This document shows positions 24,955 through 36,206 of a DNA stretch of 64,000 nucleotides, piece after piece. The position numbers were made by a program, and so were the translations under genes. The notes under the pieces were generated by a model. That model had not been told where the DNA came from, made no database searches, and saw nothing but the letters and a program-made list of their open reading frames with translations. Source of the stretch: Owenia fusiformis (Eukaryota > Annelida > Polychaeta > Sabellida > Oweniidae); contig CAIIXF020000003.1 of the NCBI GenBank assembly GCA_903813345.2, positions 3,190,109 to 3,254,108 of the forward strand, written 5' to 3'. The stretch's first letter is position 1. Each line of letters begins with the position of its first letter.

Positions 24955-25362
24955 TGTAAAACCTGTCTTAGTGAACACCTCTCTCTAGTGAACACCCGTC
25001 TCTAGTGAGCACCTGTCTCTAGTGAACACCTGTCTCTAGTGAACACCTGTCTCTAGTGAGCACCTGTCTCTAGTGAACACCTGTCTCTAGTGAACACCTG
25101 TCTCTAGTAAACATCTGTCTCTAGTGAACACCTCTCTCTAGTAAACACATGTCTCTAGTGAACACCTGTCTCTGGTAAACACCTATCTCTAGTGAACACC
25201 TGCCTCTAGTGAACACCTGTCTCTGGTGAACACCTGTCTCTAGTAGACATCCTTCCTCTGCACATACTCTACCGACTTCTGTATAAATTACATTTTTTTA
25301 AACTTTTTTCGGTATATTTCGATGTTCAATATACATGATATACACAGGTTTTGCATTCAACT
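24955..25362. mobile_element. Pogo-like MITE inflated by a 17-bp minisatellite
   Basis: Left end GTAAAACCTGTCTTAGTGAA. About 17 copies of GTCTCTAGTGAACACCT run to about 25245. Candidate right end CACAGGTTTTGCATTC near 25347-25362. Confidence 0.7.
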
Positions 25363-25601
25363 CTGGTATGTAGGCTGTAATAAAGAGAATGTAGGAAAAG
25401 CTGATTTTTTAGACACAGTCAATAGGGTATTACCCAAATATATTTTAATTTTGATCAGCTTAATCTTATTATGGTTCCCAAGATGAAGCTTGAAGTTGGG
25501 TTGATGTTGAATTAGTTTATATCATCTGGTAATGCTAGCTGTAACCTTTTAGATGTAAAATAGTATTGAGATATAAATGACTGACTTTATCATTTTTAAG
25601 G

Positions 25602-25788
25602 CAGTGATCTCATCAGCATTATAGCAAATGGGTGCAGCACCTACTTGAGATTTTGAAAATAAGCTAGCACCCGCCTGAAAATCCATTCGCACACACTTGA
25701 AAATGAGAAAAATCATGAAAATGGGCATATTTTGACCAATTTTGGTCTGAATTGTGAAAACTTTAGAAAAAATCTTGTAGAGATCACA
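25602..25788. mobile_element. CAGTGATCTC-family MITE
   Basis: Inverted ends CAGTGATCTCA and AGAGATCACA. The interior TTTGACCAATTTTGGTCTGA is shared with the copy at 53917. Confidence 0.85.
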
Positions 25789-25848
25789 CTTTAAGTAAGG
25801 CATAATAAGTTGTTGATGGGGGAGGAAAAAATATAGATGGATACCACT

Positions 25849-25893
25849 GGATGGATGGATGGATGGATGGATGGATGGATGGATGGATGGATT
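25849..25893. repeat. GGAT microsatellite
   Basis: About ten tandem GGAT units, followed by one GATT variant. Confidence 0.95.
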
Positions 25894-25989
25894 GATACCT
25901 ATGGATACCACAACAATATACCCTTTCACCTGAGAACAATAGCACTGATTATGAATCATTGTTTTATTCCTATAGCAACAGTACACTAG

Positions 25990-26680
25990 AAACTAAAAAT
26001 AATATCCAATTTATAACTGTTTGTCAATACCTACAAGTTTCTATGTCTCAATTATTCTTTTATTCCGACGGGATCATCAATGACGGTTATTGATGATTTT
26101 GTGAATCAAGCATGCTATTAATAAAAATATTAATCTATAATTAGAAAACATTTTCATTAGCTCCTGTTTATAGCTCAATAAATACTCGAATGTGTATTAA
26201 CATGATATTCATCACAACCATGTGTTTTCCAAATACACGTGATATATGTAGTAATATGTTAAGAAGGAACTTTTAGGAGCATGTGATCTTTCATGATGAG
26301 TAATAGATACCGAGCGATCAAATGAATGAACAGTATTTCAGTTCTGACTTTAGAAGCCTGAAAATCCAGATATTTTTCAGCTTTTCAGTAATTGTTATTT
26401 ATGTTTTATTGTTGTGTATTTATATGTTCAACAAATAAAAAAGATGTTTCACTATTCGTGATTTTATAACATGAATTCTATGGGGAATCCATAAGTCACA
26501 TTTTCAAAACAATGAGAAAAAATTTCATGGCTCAAAAAACATACAATTTTTTTTCTTAAGAATAAAGAAAATGCATTAGGAATACAAAATACCCCTAGAT
26601 ATGCACATATGCACGATAGAGCAGTAAACAACTTCTACATTCATGTTGCAGTAGTCTTAACCACGGAGCATGGATTGAGG
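25990..26680. other. Non-coding, nothing recognised
   Basis: AT-rich, no supported gene. Confidence 0.5.
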
Positions 26681-26699
26681 ACATCATCCAGAAATCAGG

Positions 26700-27000
26700 C
26701 ATGTCTCTTGAGGCGGTTACTTAACTTTCATGAGGCGGTTACTTAACTATCTTGAGGTGGTTACTTAACTATCTTGAGGTGGTTACTTTAGTATCTTGAG
26801 GTGGTAACTTAACTATCCTGAGGCGGTTACTTAACTATCTTGCGGTGGTTACTTTACTATCTTGAGGCGGTTACTTAACTATCTTGAGGCGGTTACTTAA
26901 CTATCTTGAGGCAGTTACTTAACTATCTTGTGGATGTTACTAAACTATCTTGAGGTGGTTACTTAACCATCTTGAGGCGGTTACTTAACTATCTTGAAGC
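26700..27000. repeat. 22-bp minisatellite
   Basis: About 14 copies of CTTGAGGCGGTTACTTAACT + AT, with CGG/TGG variation. The unit is not 3n. Confidence 0.93.
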
Positions 27001-27004
27001 AATG

Positions 27005-29180
27005 AAATATGATGAAAATATCTATTATTCAAATGAGTGGGTCTCGGTGTTTTAAAAAGTTAAAAATATTTCTTTGGACGTCCCCAGAGCTCAGTGGTGA
27101 TTTTTCAATGTTTATATGTAATTTATTCGCTAAACATATCATGACATTAACATAAAAATGGAGAGCAAGTAAACTGTAGCGATAACAATTTGAATTCAAT
27201 CTCTTAGACGAGTGGAGTGTATCTGAAAAAACAAAATCATTTGCAATGATTGATTTTTCTTTGAAAAAGTGATGGGTAAATAAATTCTAAACAAATGAAA
27301 GAATGAATACATTTGAACAAATGCTTGTGTTTATAAATGATTACGCTTTTAAATAATTCATTTTGCAACGTTTTTAACGATGTAACGCAATTGGTTTCGG
27401 GGACTTGCCAACCCCAGGGACGTCCCAAGAAATATTTGAAATTTTAATTGAAATAAAACAAAACAGAGAATGATGTAGGCCTACACATTTGAAAGAACAT
27501 GTGTTTCATCAATATTACGACTATTCCAGATATTTATTCGTCAATGTTGTAAAAACGTCTGCATTGTTTTCGATAACCTTCAATAACTTCGTATTGGACC
27601 AGAACTGGCTTAAAACAAAATTCCTACAAAGCACTGATTTAGACATTGCCCAAGATGGGTTATTTTGTCCGAGAAGAAGCAGCCTTTAAGTTTATTGTTA
27701 GAAATTATTGTTATTTCTAAATGTAAAATCTCATGCTCTGGGGTCTTGTCAAAATTAAATCGCACCCGTGCCTAAGGTTGCCAAACGATTTGAGGGAAGT
27801 GTAACTTCACTATGACATGTTTTTAACAAAATATTTATATCAATTTATTTACTGCCCATATGCAGTTTTCAAATAGCACAGTAATTTAATGTTTCTGGTA
27901 ATATGCATTTTCCGCAAAATGATATTTTGGGAAATCCTGACCGGGGGTTCGTTCGAACCCACCGAACCCCCGCTGCCTACGGCTATGGACATTAACATGG
28001 AACAATACAAAGCTCAGGGGAAAAGACACAAGACTCAGTAAAAAGGGTTAAACTATGTATGTCTGTTCAAAAATATACTAACTACTGGTTGGGATATACA
28101 AATAAAAATATTGTGGTTTTAGAAAGGAATTAAACACATTTCCCAATTTTTTTTCAATTCATTTTGTAAAAGTGGGGAACCGCCTTAATACCAGTAAAGG
28201 GGCTATCAGGTATCATATTATTTGGCTCAAATGAAGTGCTATATCTCCTATATCTATACTTGTTGAGTAAGACGTTAATTCCCGATAATAAACCTAAATC
28301 TGACTTGGCTAAATTAATTTACTCTGGTTATTCTTGCCCTGTAGAATTATGTTAGCTCATTCTTCAGATATCAGACAGCAGCTACATAAAGACTACCAAG
28401 GTCTTGTATCGGTCATTGATTTTTTCAAAATTTCTTCCTTTTGTAATAATTTTAGTCTAACAAATTATTGTATCAACCCCAATTTAATACATGTACATTT
28501 ATTTGTTCTTCTGTTTACTTGATTCCTAGGCTCCTACCCCCCCCCCCCCCCAAAAAAAAAATGTGAAGGTAGGTGTTCAACATTTGTAAGTCACTCATGT
28601 TGGATGGTCCCAAGTTGACTGTAGGTACCAAACTGATGATTAGTCTAACTACAAGCTCTTGTGAGTAACTCCCACTCTACCCCCCCCCCCCGATGTGTTG
28701 CCAGTTAAGCCAAAGAGTGAGGGAGGGGGTGTGTCTTAGGGTGTGTCTAACATTTCTATTCTTTAATTGGTGAATGGTCTAATCATTGCACTGGCCTTAG
28801 TGTGCAACTAAGATATATCTGAGATCAATAGTCAGAATAGAGTTTTGTTTATAATCATTACTACACTGAAGCTTGATCTAATCAATGGCAATATGCCTGT
28901 ATAGGCTAGAGTAAATATCTGATCTAGACTATGGTGGGGTCAACTGCTGAATGCCACGATCATACTGATTCCATGATGATGTTGATTATAACCCCTGTAT
29001 ATATAATATTGCCGAAATTGGGTTCATCTAAAACCCTGCCTAATCAAAAATAGATCTAATCATTCTCCAAAAATGAGGGGAAAATTAAAATCACCCAGGA
29101 AAAAGTGAAACTGAAAAAGATGTAGAAATCGAGAGACAGGACAACTACATACAATAAAATCATGTAGAAAACTGATATAT
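27005..29180. other. Non-coding intron start
   Basis: No supported exon. A fragment of the AGGCCCGTAGCC MITE family lies at about 27935-27990. C runs of 10-14 lie near 28540 and 28681. Confidence 0.5.
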
Positions 29181-29187
29181 GACCTAC

Positions 29188-29282
29188 CTGTCGTCATCTA
29201 CCATGGCATGGTCGCCCCATATCAGGTCTCGGAAGCGATACCGAGGCGGTAAAGGAGGAACACTCGTTTCGACTTCCACCAT
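29188..29282 (-). CDS. KCNT-like: KCNT/Slo2 potassium channel, first coding exon (partial gene)
   Basis: The ATG at 29282-29280 opens [20 protein letters not shown], then [11 protein letters not shown] plus AG, followed by a consensus donor (GACAG/GTAGGT). Vertebrate KCNT2, and the Slack-A form of KCNT1, begin with the same architecture: acidic start, [18 protein letters not shown], then NDDR with the junction at that Arg. The channel is a sodium-activated, large-conductance potassium channel of the Slo2 family in the plasma membrane. Only this exon was recognised. The next, highly conserved block ([16 protein letters not shown]) was not found between 1 and 29187. Either intron 1 exceeds 29 kb or a short exon was overlooked. 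The gene follows SLC35C2 on the same strand. Confidence 0.82.
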
Positions 29283-30090
29283 TTTTTTGTTTTGAATTTT
29301 TCTGCCAAAATAGAGGGCGTGACGTATTAGTCTACACTGCACGAAAAGTATTGAAATCCCCGGGATATATGACGGTGTAAAAGGGGAGAAGGTCCTATCA
29401 AATTATGGTCCTACTCTTCATTGATTTATATGGTGACCTCTTTACATTATTATCCTATACACAATCATGGCCGGTCTGTTAAGAAAGGGGGCCATAATCC
29501 CTGGGGGACCATAATTTCTTTCACAACGGATTCATTTTAGTTCATTCAATGTAAATGTAGAGAAGGTGGGAGTGGTAATCTTTCAATTCTATCTATGACA
29601 GCTTGTAAATCATTGCTGAAAACAATGAAATTCAAGGCAAATTCTATGGCAATTATGGAATATCAGGCAATATGAATATGGTTCAATTAGACTACTTTTT
29701 TAGGTACTACAATCAATGGATGATTGCCTCCTACACACCCTTCCTATAATAATTTGGAATTGTATTTCTTTGTGGCATAAATTGATTGTTTTCAATGTTT
29801 GCTGTGTTATGAAAAGAGAAATCTGTAGTAGCCTAGTATGAGCAGTCTCAAAGCCTAAATGCTTACTGTATCCATGGGCTAATTCTAGTTAGAACTCATT
29901 TTTGAGGAAAGGGAGGGGCTGAGTCCAAAATGTAATAATAACATATCAAACTACATAAATATTGACTTCACCCCCCCCCCAAAAAAATGGTAATATTCAA
30001 CAACAAAAGTAATTATTTATATTTACATAATTATAATTTTTTATTGCACCATGATTGAGGTAGCCCTTATTTTTTAAAGGCCACCATTTT
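29283..30090 (-). other. Region upstream of the KCNT start codon
   Basis: Must hold the 5' UTR and perhaps the promoter of the channel gene. No TATA or initiator can be singled out. ATTATGGTCC (29403) and GGACCATAAT (29505) form a short inverted pair. Confidence 0.4.
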
Positions 30091-30129
30091 ACATGAAAAT
30101 TTGGTTTAAACAGATCTCATACATTCTAA

Positions 30130-30620
30130 ATAACTTCAACATCTACACTGTAGTTAGAGGCCTTACCTTGAACATGTGTATTTTAATTATAGGCCTTAAC
30201 TTGAACATGTGTATTTTGATTAAAGGCCTTAACTTGAACATGTACACTGTAGTTAGAGGCCTTACCTTGAACATGTGTATTTTAATTATAGGCCTTCACT
30301 TGAACATGTGTATTTTGATTAAAGGCCTTAACTTGAACATGTACACCGTAGTTAGAGGCCTTACCTTGAACATGTGTATTTCAAATATCTGCCTTTACTC
30401 AAAATTGTTCACTTTAAATATTGGCCTTAGTTGAACAAGTACATTTCAATTGAGGCCTCAAATTGAACATACAAACTTTAAATGAAGGCATTAGCTTGAA
30501 CATGTACATTTTAAATATAGACCTTTACTTGTGCATGTACACTTAAAATATTATAAGACTTAATATGAACATGTACATTTTGAATACAGTCCTGTGTACT
30601 TGTATACTCTCAATATAGGC
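30130..30620. repeat. 33-bp minisatellite with 99-bp higher-order period
   Basis: Units of AGGCCTTAACTTGAACATGT + GTATTTTAATTAT. Three variants (ending TAGTTAG, TAATTAT, TGATTAA) recur in fixed order at 30149, 30248 and 30347, so triplets were duplicated. Decayed units continue to about 30620. Confidence 0.9.
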
Positions 30621-30624
30621 CTTT

Positions 30625-32255
30625 ACTTAAAATAAATTATACATTTTGTTATAAATATATATTTTATGCATTTGTATTTATAACATAATCACAGCCTTAA
30701 CATTAAATCCCTTTGGGACCACCTTGTACAATGTACATGTATATATTGTTCACCCAAACTTTGGCACACCCTGTACATAATATTATAATTCTTGAAGTTG
30801 CACTAAAATCAATAATACAGGAATGCAACATGTTCACAAGTTTTGATTGTTTTACAGATGCAATTTTTTATCTTGATGTGAAATAACAAGCTGTGATATC
30901 AAGTAACACACAAGAAATTAATATACTTGAGTAATCGTAAATTCAAAACAGGTTTAAAAATTTTTGAAACCACATTGAATGACGTCATTTGTCTGTCAAT
31001 TTGACCAATCAGCAACAATATTTTCTCAATACAGATTTACATCATAGACATATGTCTCCTTTGAACCCTGGGGTAACTCCCCCTCTTGATAGAACTAGTG
31101 ATGCAAGTTGTGGAGAAAACTACCAGCGTTGACCCGATTATGAAAAAATTGAGCCAGGATCGGAGTCAGCAAATAAATGTGTCCTTTATGTATTTATTTA
31201 AATCGAGTCACGGTTATGGACACTGGTGGGGAGTTGATATGATTATTTGAGACCCTCAATGTGTCAAGTTTGCCTATCTACAACTTTTGGACCACTAAAT
31301 GTATCGTGGTAAGCCACACCCTCTCCATCTCTATCATTCTGGACATCTAAGATGCAACAGAGAGAGATGCTGTGAGTATCAGAATGCACTAAATGCAACA
31401 CTCTCAAAGTGATGTTGCAAACTTTGCCATTTTAAATTATCAAAACATTTGAGGAATTATCCCTGAAGAATTCTAGTGATCTCCCTCAGAGCTTGTGGAT
31501 ATATGGAAAATTAACTTAGATAAGAATTTGTTAAAAGATTGCCTAAAAATGCCATTATAATAGATCTGGTGAATGTTCCCACAGTCATCTTATCTGAAGT
31601 TGGGCTAAAGTAATTCTTTAAAGTTTTCGCAATTCAGTAAAATTGCTAATTTGAACACCACTAAATGTGTTTGAAATAGCAAGGTTTCTTCAACAAGTCA
31701 GTCAATTGGAGAGAAACACTGAGAGAAAGTGTTCATATTGAGAGGTGTTCTGTTTAAAAAGGTGTTCAGGTATAAAGGTTTTCCTTTTTGGAAAAATAGT
31801 GTAAAATAAATGAATGGCTGATGGCATTTTCAATCTTTCTTGTATCCTTAAAATTGGTTACTGTCCAATCAAGGACAATTTTTGATTGGACAGTGTCAAA
31901 ATATATTCAAGTTTGGAGATTTCATCAAGACTTACATCTATTTTTATTATCTACAAAGAAACCCCCTAGATAAACATTATTTCAGCTGATATTCCTCTTG
32001 AAACATGGTGGATCTTAAAAATATAAGAGTGGATTTCCCCTTTTTGAAGCTTTGAACTGAATTTACACTTCTTAATGCTGAAATTGATAGTTTATCCATA
32101 CATTTTAAGAAAATAGGTATGTCAAAGTAGATGTGAAGCCAAATGTTGCCTTGATAGCTCAGAAAAAGTTAGATTTTTTCTATTTTCTCTCTACAGGCCG
32201 TCTTGCCCCTTTAAAGGAATGTATGCTATGAAGGCACCATATTAACATGGAAGAC
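30625..32255. other. Intergenic, mostly nothing recognised
   Basis: 30860-31090 is a diverged copy of the repeat at 8880-9190. At 31640-31790 GAACACCACTAAATGTG ... GAGGTGTTCTG is a relic of the pogo-like MITE. Confidence 0.5.
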
Positions 32256-32259
32256 AATT

Positions 32260-32444
32260 GCAGTAAACCTGGATATCCAAACACCTCTCTAATCCGAACA
32301 CCTCTCAATATGAACACTTTTTTTCATTTCCAATGTTATTTCAGATTGATTCACATATTAGAAACCTTAAATGTTAAGATTTCCGCTAATTTGAACACTT
32401 TTGGCTTGTTCCAGCGGTGTATGGATTAGACAGGTTTTACTGTA
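32260..32444. mobile_element. Pogo-like MITE, near-complete reference copy
   Basis: Left GCAGTAAACCTGGATATCC, right GGATTAGACAGGTTTTACTG TA. Subterminal GAACACCTCTC motifs occur on the left and TTTGAACACTTTT near the right. 185 bp. This is the uninflated form of the elements at 3679 and 24955. Confidence 0.8.
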
Positions 32445-32676
32445 TATCTTTTACATGGAAGACATTTACAACTTAATTCATATATTGTACAGTTTAGGAT
32501 ATATATTATTACATATATTAAAGATTCCTGGCTTTTGCACATTTTTTATGCCAATTTCTCTCTTTTTCATGCAATTTCGAAAACATTTACTGAGTTCATT
32601 AATATTTGGAAACTGAAATTATGAAAATCATGTAAAATACTTATCATGTAGAATAAAGGTCTACCTTACCCCCCTA

Positions 32677-33468
32677 TCACACCAAACTAGTTCTTACCCG
32701 TTCTTGCCAGTCCTATGAAAACGTCATAAAACGGGCTCAGTCTGGCTGTGGTCGGGAAATATATCTGAAATAATTAGCTTCTTCGTTCATAAACAGTCTT
32801 CAATACGTCCATCTCGTTCGCAGTTCGTTCAGGTCGTACCACGTCGGTGTGCAACGTCGTAGAACGCGTCCCTTAGTCTAGAAGGTCAACATGACCTGAT
32901 TACAGAACGGTATGGTCGCCATCGAATTTTAAATCGATTCAAAATTCTAAAATCACATTCCCGTCTGAGAACGTTCATAAAGTTCGTAAATAGACCTTAG
33001 AAAGTTGCAGCTACGTTCATTCCGTTCGCACACAGTTTAAAACCAGTTTTGAAGAACGTAGTGGCAACTTTTTTGGTGTGATAGCTATATTTTTGCTAAC
33101 TCGTTCATAAGCAGTGTTAAATACATTCATAATCAGTTTAAACCCGTTTGCAATTAGTTCTACCTCGTTCTCAACACGTCCTCAGACAGTTCAACTCGTT
33201 GTTAAAACGTCCCTAGTAGGATTGAAGTACGACGGTTCCGTTCGTAGTACGTCCAGCTCGTCGTTAGTACGTTGTCACTCGTTCTAATTGTAGAACGTGA
33301 CGACCACGAGAACATTTTGAGCATTGTCTAAGTTCTAGAGGACCTACCCGTTCGAGTACGTTCGATGAAGTTTGTAAATAGATCCCAAATGGTTCTTAGT
33401 AGGTCCAGTCCGTTCGTACACAGTTGAAGCCCGTTTTCGAGAACGTAGTGAGAACTAGTTTGGTGTGA
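32677..33468. mobile_element. 792-bp inverted-repeat transposon, non-autonomous
   Basis: TA target duplication, then TCACACCAAACTAGTTCTTA at the left and AGAACTAGTTTGGTGTGA at the right. The interior is CpG-rich and full of scattered CGTTC/GAACG motifs, with an internal terminus-like TTTTTTGGTGTGATAG near 33071-33087. No transposase frame. The many subterminal motifs look like transposase binding sites. Confidence 0.8.
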
Positions 33469-33469
33469 T

Positions 33470-33895
33470 ATTAGGGTTAAAGCTTCTCCATGTAGATTAA
33501 GGATTTAAGCCCTGGACTCAATGCATTAAGGAATGACTATTCCTTGAAGGTGTTTGTTTGAAAATTTGCACAAGATCCGCAGCATTGCGTGTTGATATTA
33601 GGAAACAACTCCTGAATGTATTGAGTCTTGGGCTTCAATTTTTTACACAAGGGTCAAGGACAAGTTGGCAAAGTATCAATTTCAATAGTAGAGTCCAGTT
33701 GTCACCTTGACAACCATTCAACCAGTGACCTTAAGTTGGTTATTGATTATACAATGAAATGCAGTGATATGACTGGAATCAGAAACACCTTGCATAGTAA
33801 TATGTGAATGTACCTCCATTACATGGGAAGGTGAAACAGGCATTTCTCCATGTTTCTTTTCATTAACCATTTTTACTTCAAGTTCATATATTATA
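33470..33895. other. Intergenic, nothing recognised
   Basis: No supported feature. Confidence 0.5.
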
Positions 33896-34306
33896 ACATT
33901 TAATATCATACAATGAAAATTCAACAAGGTTAATCAATTTAACATTTCTCGGTGTTTGAGGTTCATTTTTAAATCCCCTAAAAGAACATACATTAAACCA
34001 GTTATATCATACAATGAAAATTCAACAAGGTTAATCAATTTAACATTTCTCCGTGTTTGAGGTTCATTTTTAAATCCTCTTAGAGAACATACATTAAACC
34101 TGTATTATCATACCATGAAAATTCAACAAGGTTAATCAATTTAACATTTCTCCGTGTTTGAGGTTCATTTTTAAATCCCCATAAAGAACATACATTAAAC
34201 CAGTTATATCATACAATGAAAATTCAACAAGGTTAATCAATTTAACATTTTTCCGTGTTTGAGGTTCATTTTTAAATCCCCTTAGAGAACATACATTAAA
34301 CCTGTA

Positions 34307-34557
34307 TTATCCTACACTTAGTGTACTAAATGTATAATAACATGAAAAAATAAGAAATGTATATCCGGAGGATATCGTAACGATATACTCCGGGCGGAGG
34401 ATATCGTGACGATATACTCCGGAAAACCCAATATGCGGAGGATATTGTGACGATATACTCCGCTTGTTGATTTCCCGCCAAATGGACTCTATTTGGCATG
34501 AAATTCATTTTACAATGATATTATACATTCAGTACACTCCTTGTAAGTGTAGGATAA
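34307..34557. mobile_element. Foldback MITE with triple internal hairpin
   Basis: Ends TTATCCTACACTTA...GTGTACTAAATGTATAATA and its inverse at 34522-34557, flanked by TA. The interior has three near-copies of GGAGGATATCGTGACGATAT + ACTCC, each a near-perfect palindrome of about 27 bp. Sits inside the satellite. Confidence 0.8.
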
Positions 34558-34564
34558 TAAGAAC

Positions 34565-34699
34565 ATCCTATGATTTTTTTCAGAATATCATTTTAATCTA
34601 CTCGGTTATATTGATATATGCACTCCTTCGCTTTGCTCTCTCGTGCAGATATCAATATCACCTCGTAGATAAAAATGATATTCCTCAAAATCATAGGAT
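34565..34699. mobile_element. Second foldback MITE, 135 bp
   Basis: ATCCTATGATTTTTTTCAGA ATATCATTTT at the left pairs with AAAATGATATTCCTCAAAAT CATAGGAT at the right. The loop is CACTCCTTCGCTTTGCTCTC. It abuts the first MITE. Confidence 0.75.
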
Positions 34700-35616
34700 A
34701 TCCTATAATTATCATACCATGAAAATTCAACAAGGTTAATCAATTTAACATTTCTCCGGGTTTGAGGTTCATTTATAAATCCCCTTAGAGAACATACATT
34801 AAACCTGTATTATCATACCATGAAAATTCAACAAGGTTAATCAATTTAACATTTCTCCGGGTTTGAGGTTCATTTATAAATCCCCTTAGAGAACATACAT
34901 TAAACCTGTGATATCATACAATGAAAATTCAACAAAGTTAATCAACTTAACATTTTTGCGTGTTTGAGGTTCATTTTTAAATCCCCTAAAAGAACATACA
35001 TTAAACCTGTTATATCATACAATGAAAATTCAACAAGGTTAATCAATTGAAAATTTCTCCGTGTTTGAGGTTCATTTCTAAATCCCCTTATAGAACATAC
35101 ATTAAACCTGTAATGTCATACAATGAAAATTCAACAAGGTTAATCAATTGAACATTTCTCCGTGTTTGAGGTTCATTTCTAAATCCCCTTATAGAACATA
35201 CATTAAACCTGTAATGTCATACAATGAAAATTCAACAAGGTTAATCAATTGAACATTTCTCCGTGTTTGAGGTTCATTTTTAAATCCCCTTATAGAACAT
35301 ACATTAAACTTGTAATGTCATACAATGAAAATTCAACAAGGTTAATCAATTGAACATTTCTCCGTGTTTGAGGTTCATTTCTAAATCCCCTTATAGAACA
35401 TACATTAAACCTGTAATGTCATACAATGAAAATTCAACAAGGTTAATCAATTGAACATTTCTCCGTGTTTGAGGTTCATTTTTAAATCCCCTTATAGAAC
35501 ATACATTAAACCTGTAATGTCATACAATGAAAATTCAACAAGGTTAATCAATTGAACATTTCTCCGTGTTTGAGGTTCATTTTTAAATCCCCTTAGAGAA
35601 CATACATTAAACCTGT

Positions 35617-35754
35617 AAAGTGGAACACCTCTGTTAGTGGAACACTTAGCAGAGTCCCAAGACCACCTGACTAAATGTTAAATGAGTGGAACACCTTCCA
35701 AGATGAACACTTTTTAAAGGGACCAAAGGTATTCCACTTATAGGTTTTACTGTA
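35617..35754. mobile_element. Pogo-like MITE fused to the satellite
   Basis: GTAAAGTGGAACACCTCTGT at the left, CCACTTATAGGTTTTACTGT at the right. Confidence 0.7.
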
Positions 35755-35819
35755 TTAGCACCCTTAATATAGCAGTTTACAGTAACACTAAAATTGGGAC
35801 TTTTAAAGTTGCTCTCAAA

Positions 35820-36060
35820 TCCACTTACACAGGGTTAAAGCAGACCCGATGATGCAATGAGCTTGCTCGGCAGTATCATGACTGTGTGACGGGGCTTGAT
35901 GAATAAGTGAGCTGGGTGGTAGGTTCAAACAATGCGGATCCTCAAAGCATGTGCTCATGGTATCATCGTGGCTTAACACCCGTGCAATTAGACAGGTTCA
36001 ACCCTTGAGGACACAAGCTATACTACTCTCTGATTAAGGCAAGGAAATGAAATAAAAGTT
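35820..36060. other. GC-richer unidentified segment
   Basis: Contains GCAGACCCGATGATGCAATG and B-box-like GGTAGGTTCAAAC and CAGGTTCAACCC. A tRNA-derived SINE is possible, but no complete A box/B box pair or cloverleaf could be built. Confidence 0.3.
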
Positions 36061-36206
36061 TGTGACCGCATTGCAAGGCTGATTAGCCAGCTGTACTTTG
36101 ATTGACCTTTTCTGATTGTGTAAAGCAAGTTGTGAGGATTATCTCAATGTGTGTCATTGGAGTTCTTTTGTAAAGAAGCACTAAATATGTACACACTCAG
36201 TGATAA

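Larger units (their letters stand above)
1..29187 (-). other. Presumed first intron of the KCNT-like gene (partial)
   Basis: Begins at the GTAGGT donor at 29187-29182 and runs off the window. No conserved channel exon was recognised in it. Contents are listed separately: at least nine minisatellites, one satellite, about ten MITEs and two CpG-richer islands. Confidence 0.55.
33900..35615. repeat. 101-bp satellite array, split by two insertions
   Basis: About 13 monomers containing ATACAATGAAAATTCAACAA, GGTTAATCAATTTAACATTT, CTCCGTGTTTGAGGTTCATT and GAACATACATTAAACCTGT. Copies are over 90 percent alike, with two sub-types (AATTTAAC and AATTGAAC). The array is broken between 34307 and 34705 by two foldback elements. 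Its right end runs into a pogo-like MITE at the shared TTAAACCTGTAAA. Confidence 0.93.

Noticed and set aside
24708-24995. Minus frame with LRMLKFFVKTQLLFKLIRLSF, faintly like the KCNT block [20 protein letters not shown]
   Set aside because: The real KCNT block is almost invariant across animals. This stretch needs gaps and lacks NENTFKERL and the exon borders.
35820-36060. Small structured RNA gene (snRNA, RNase P, SRP)
   Set aside because: GC-richer than its surroundings, but none of the conserved motifs of these RNAs could be matched.
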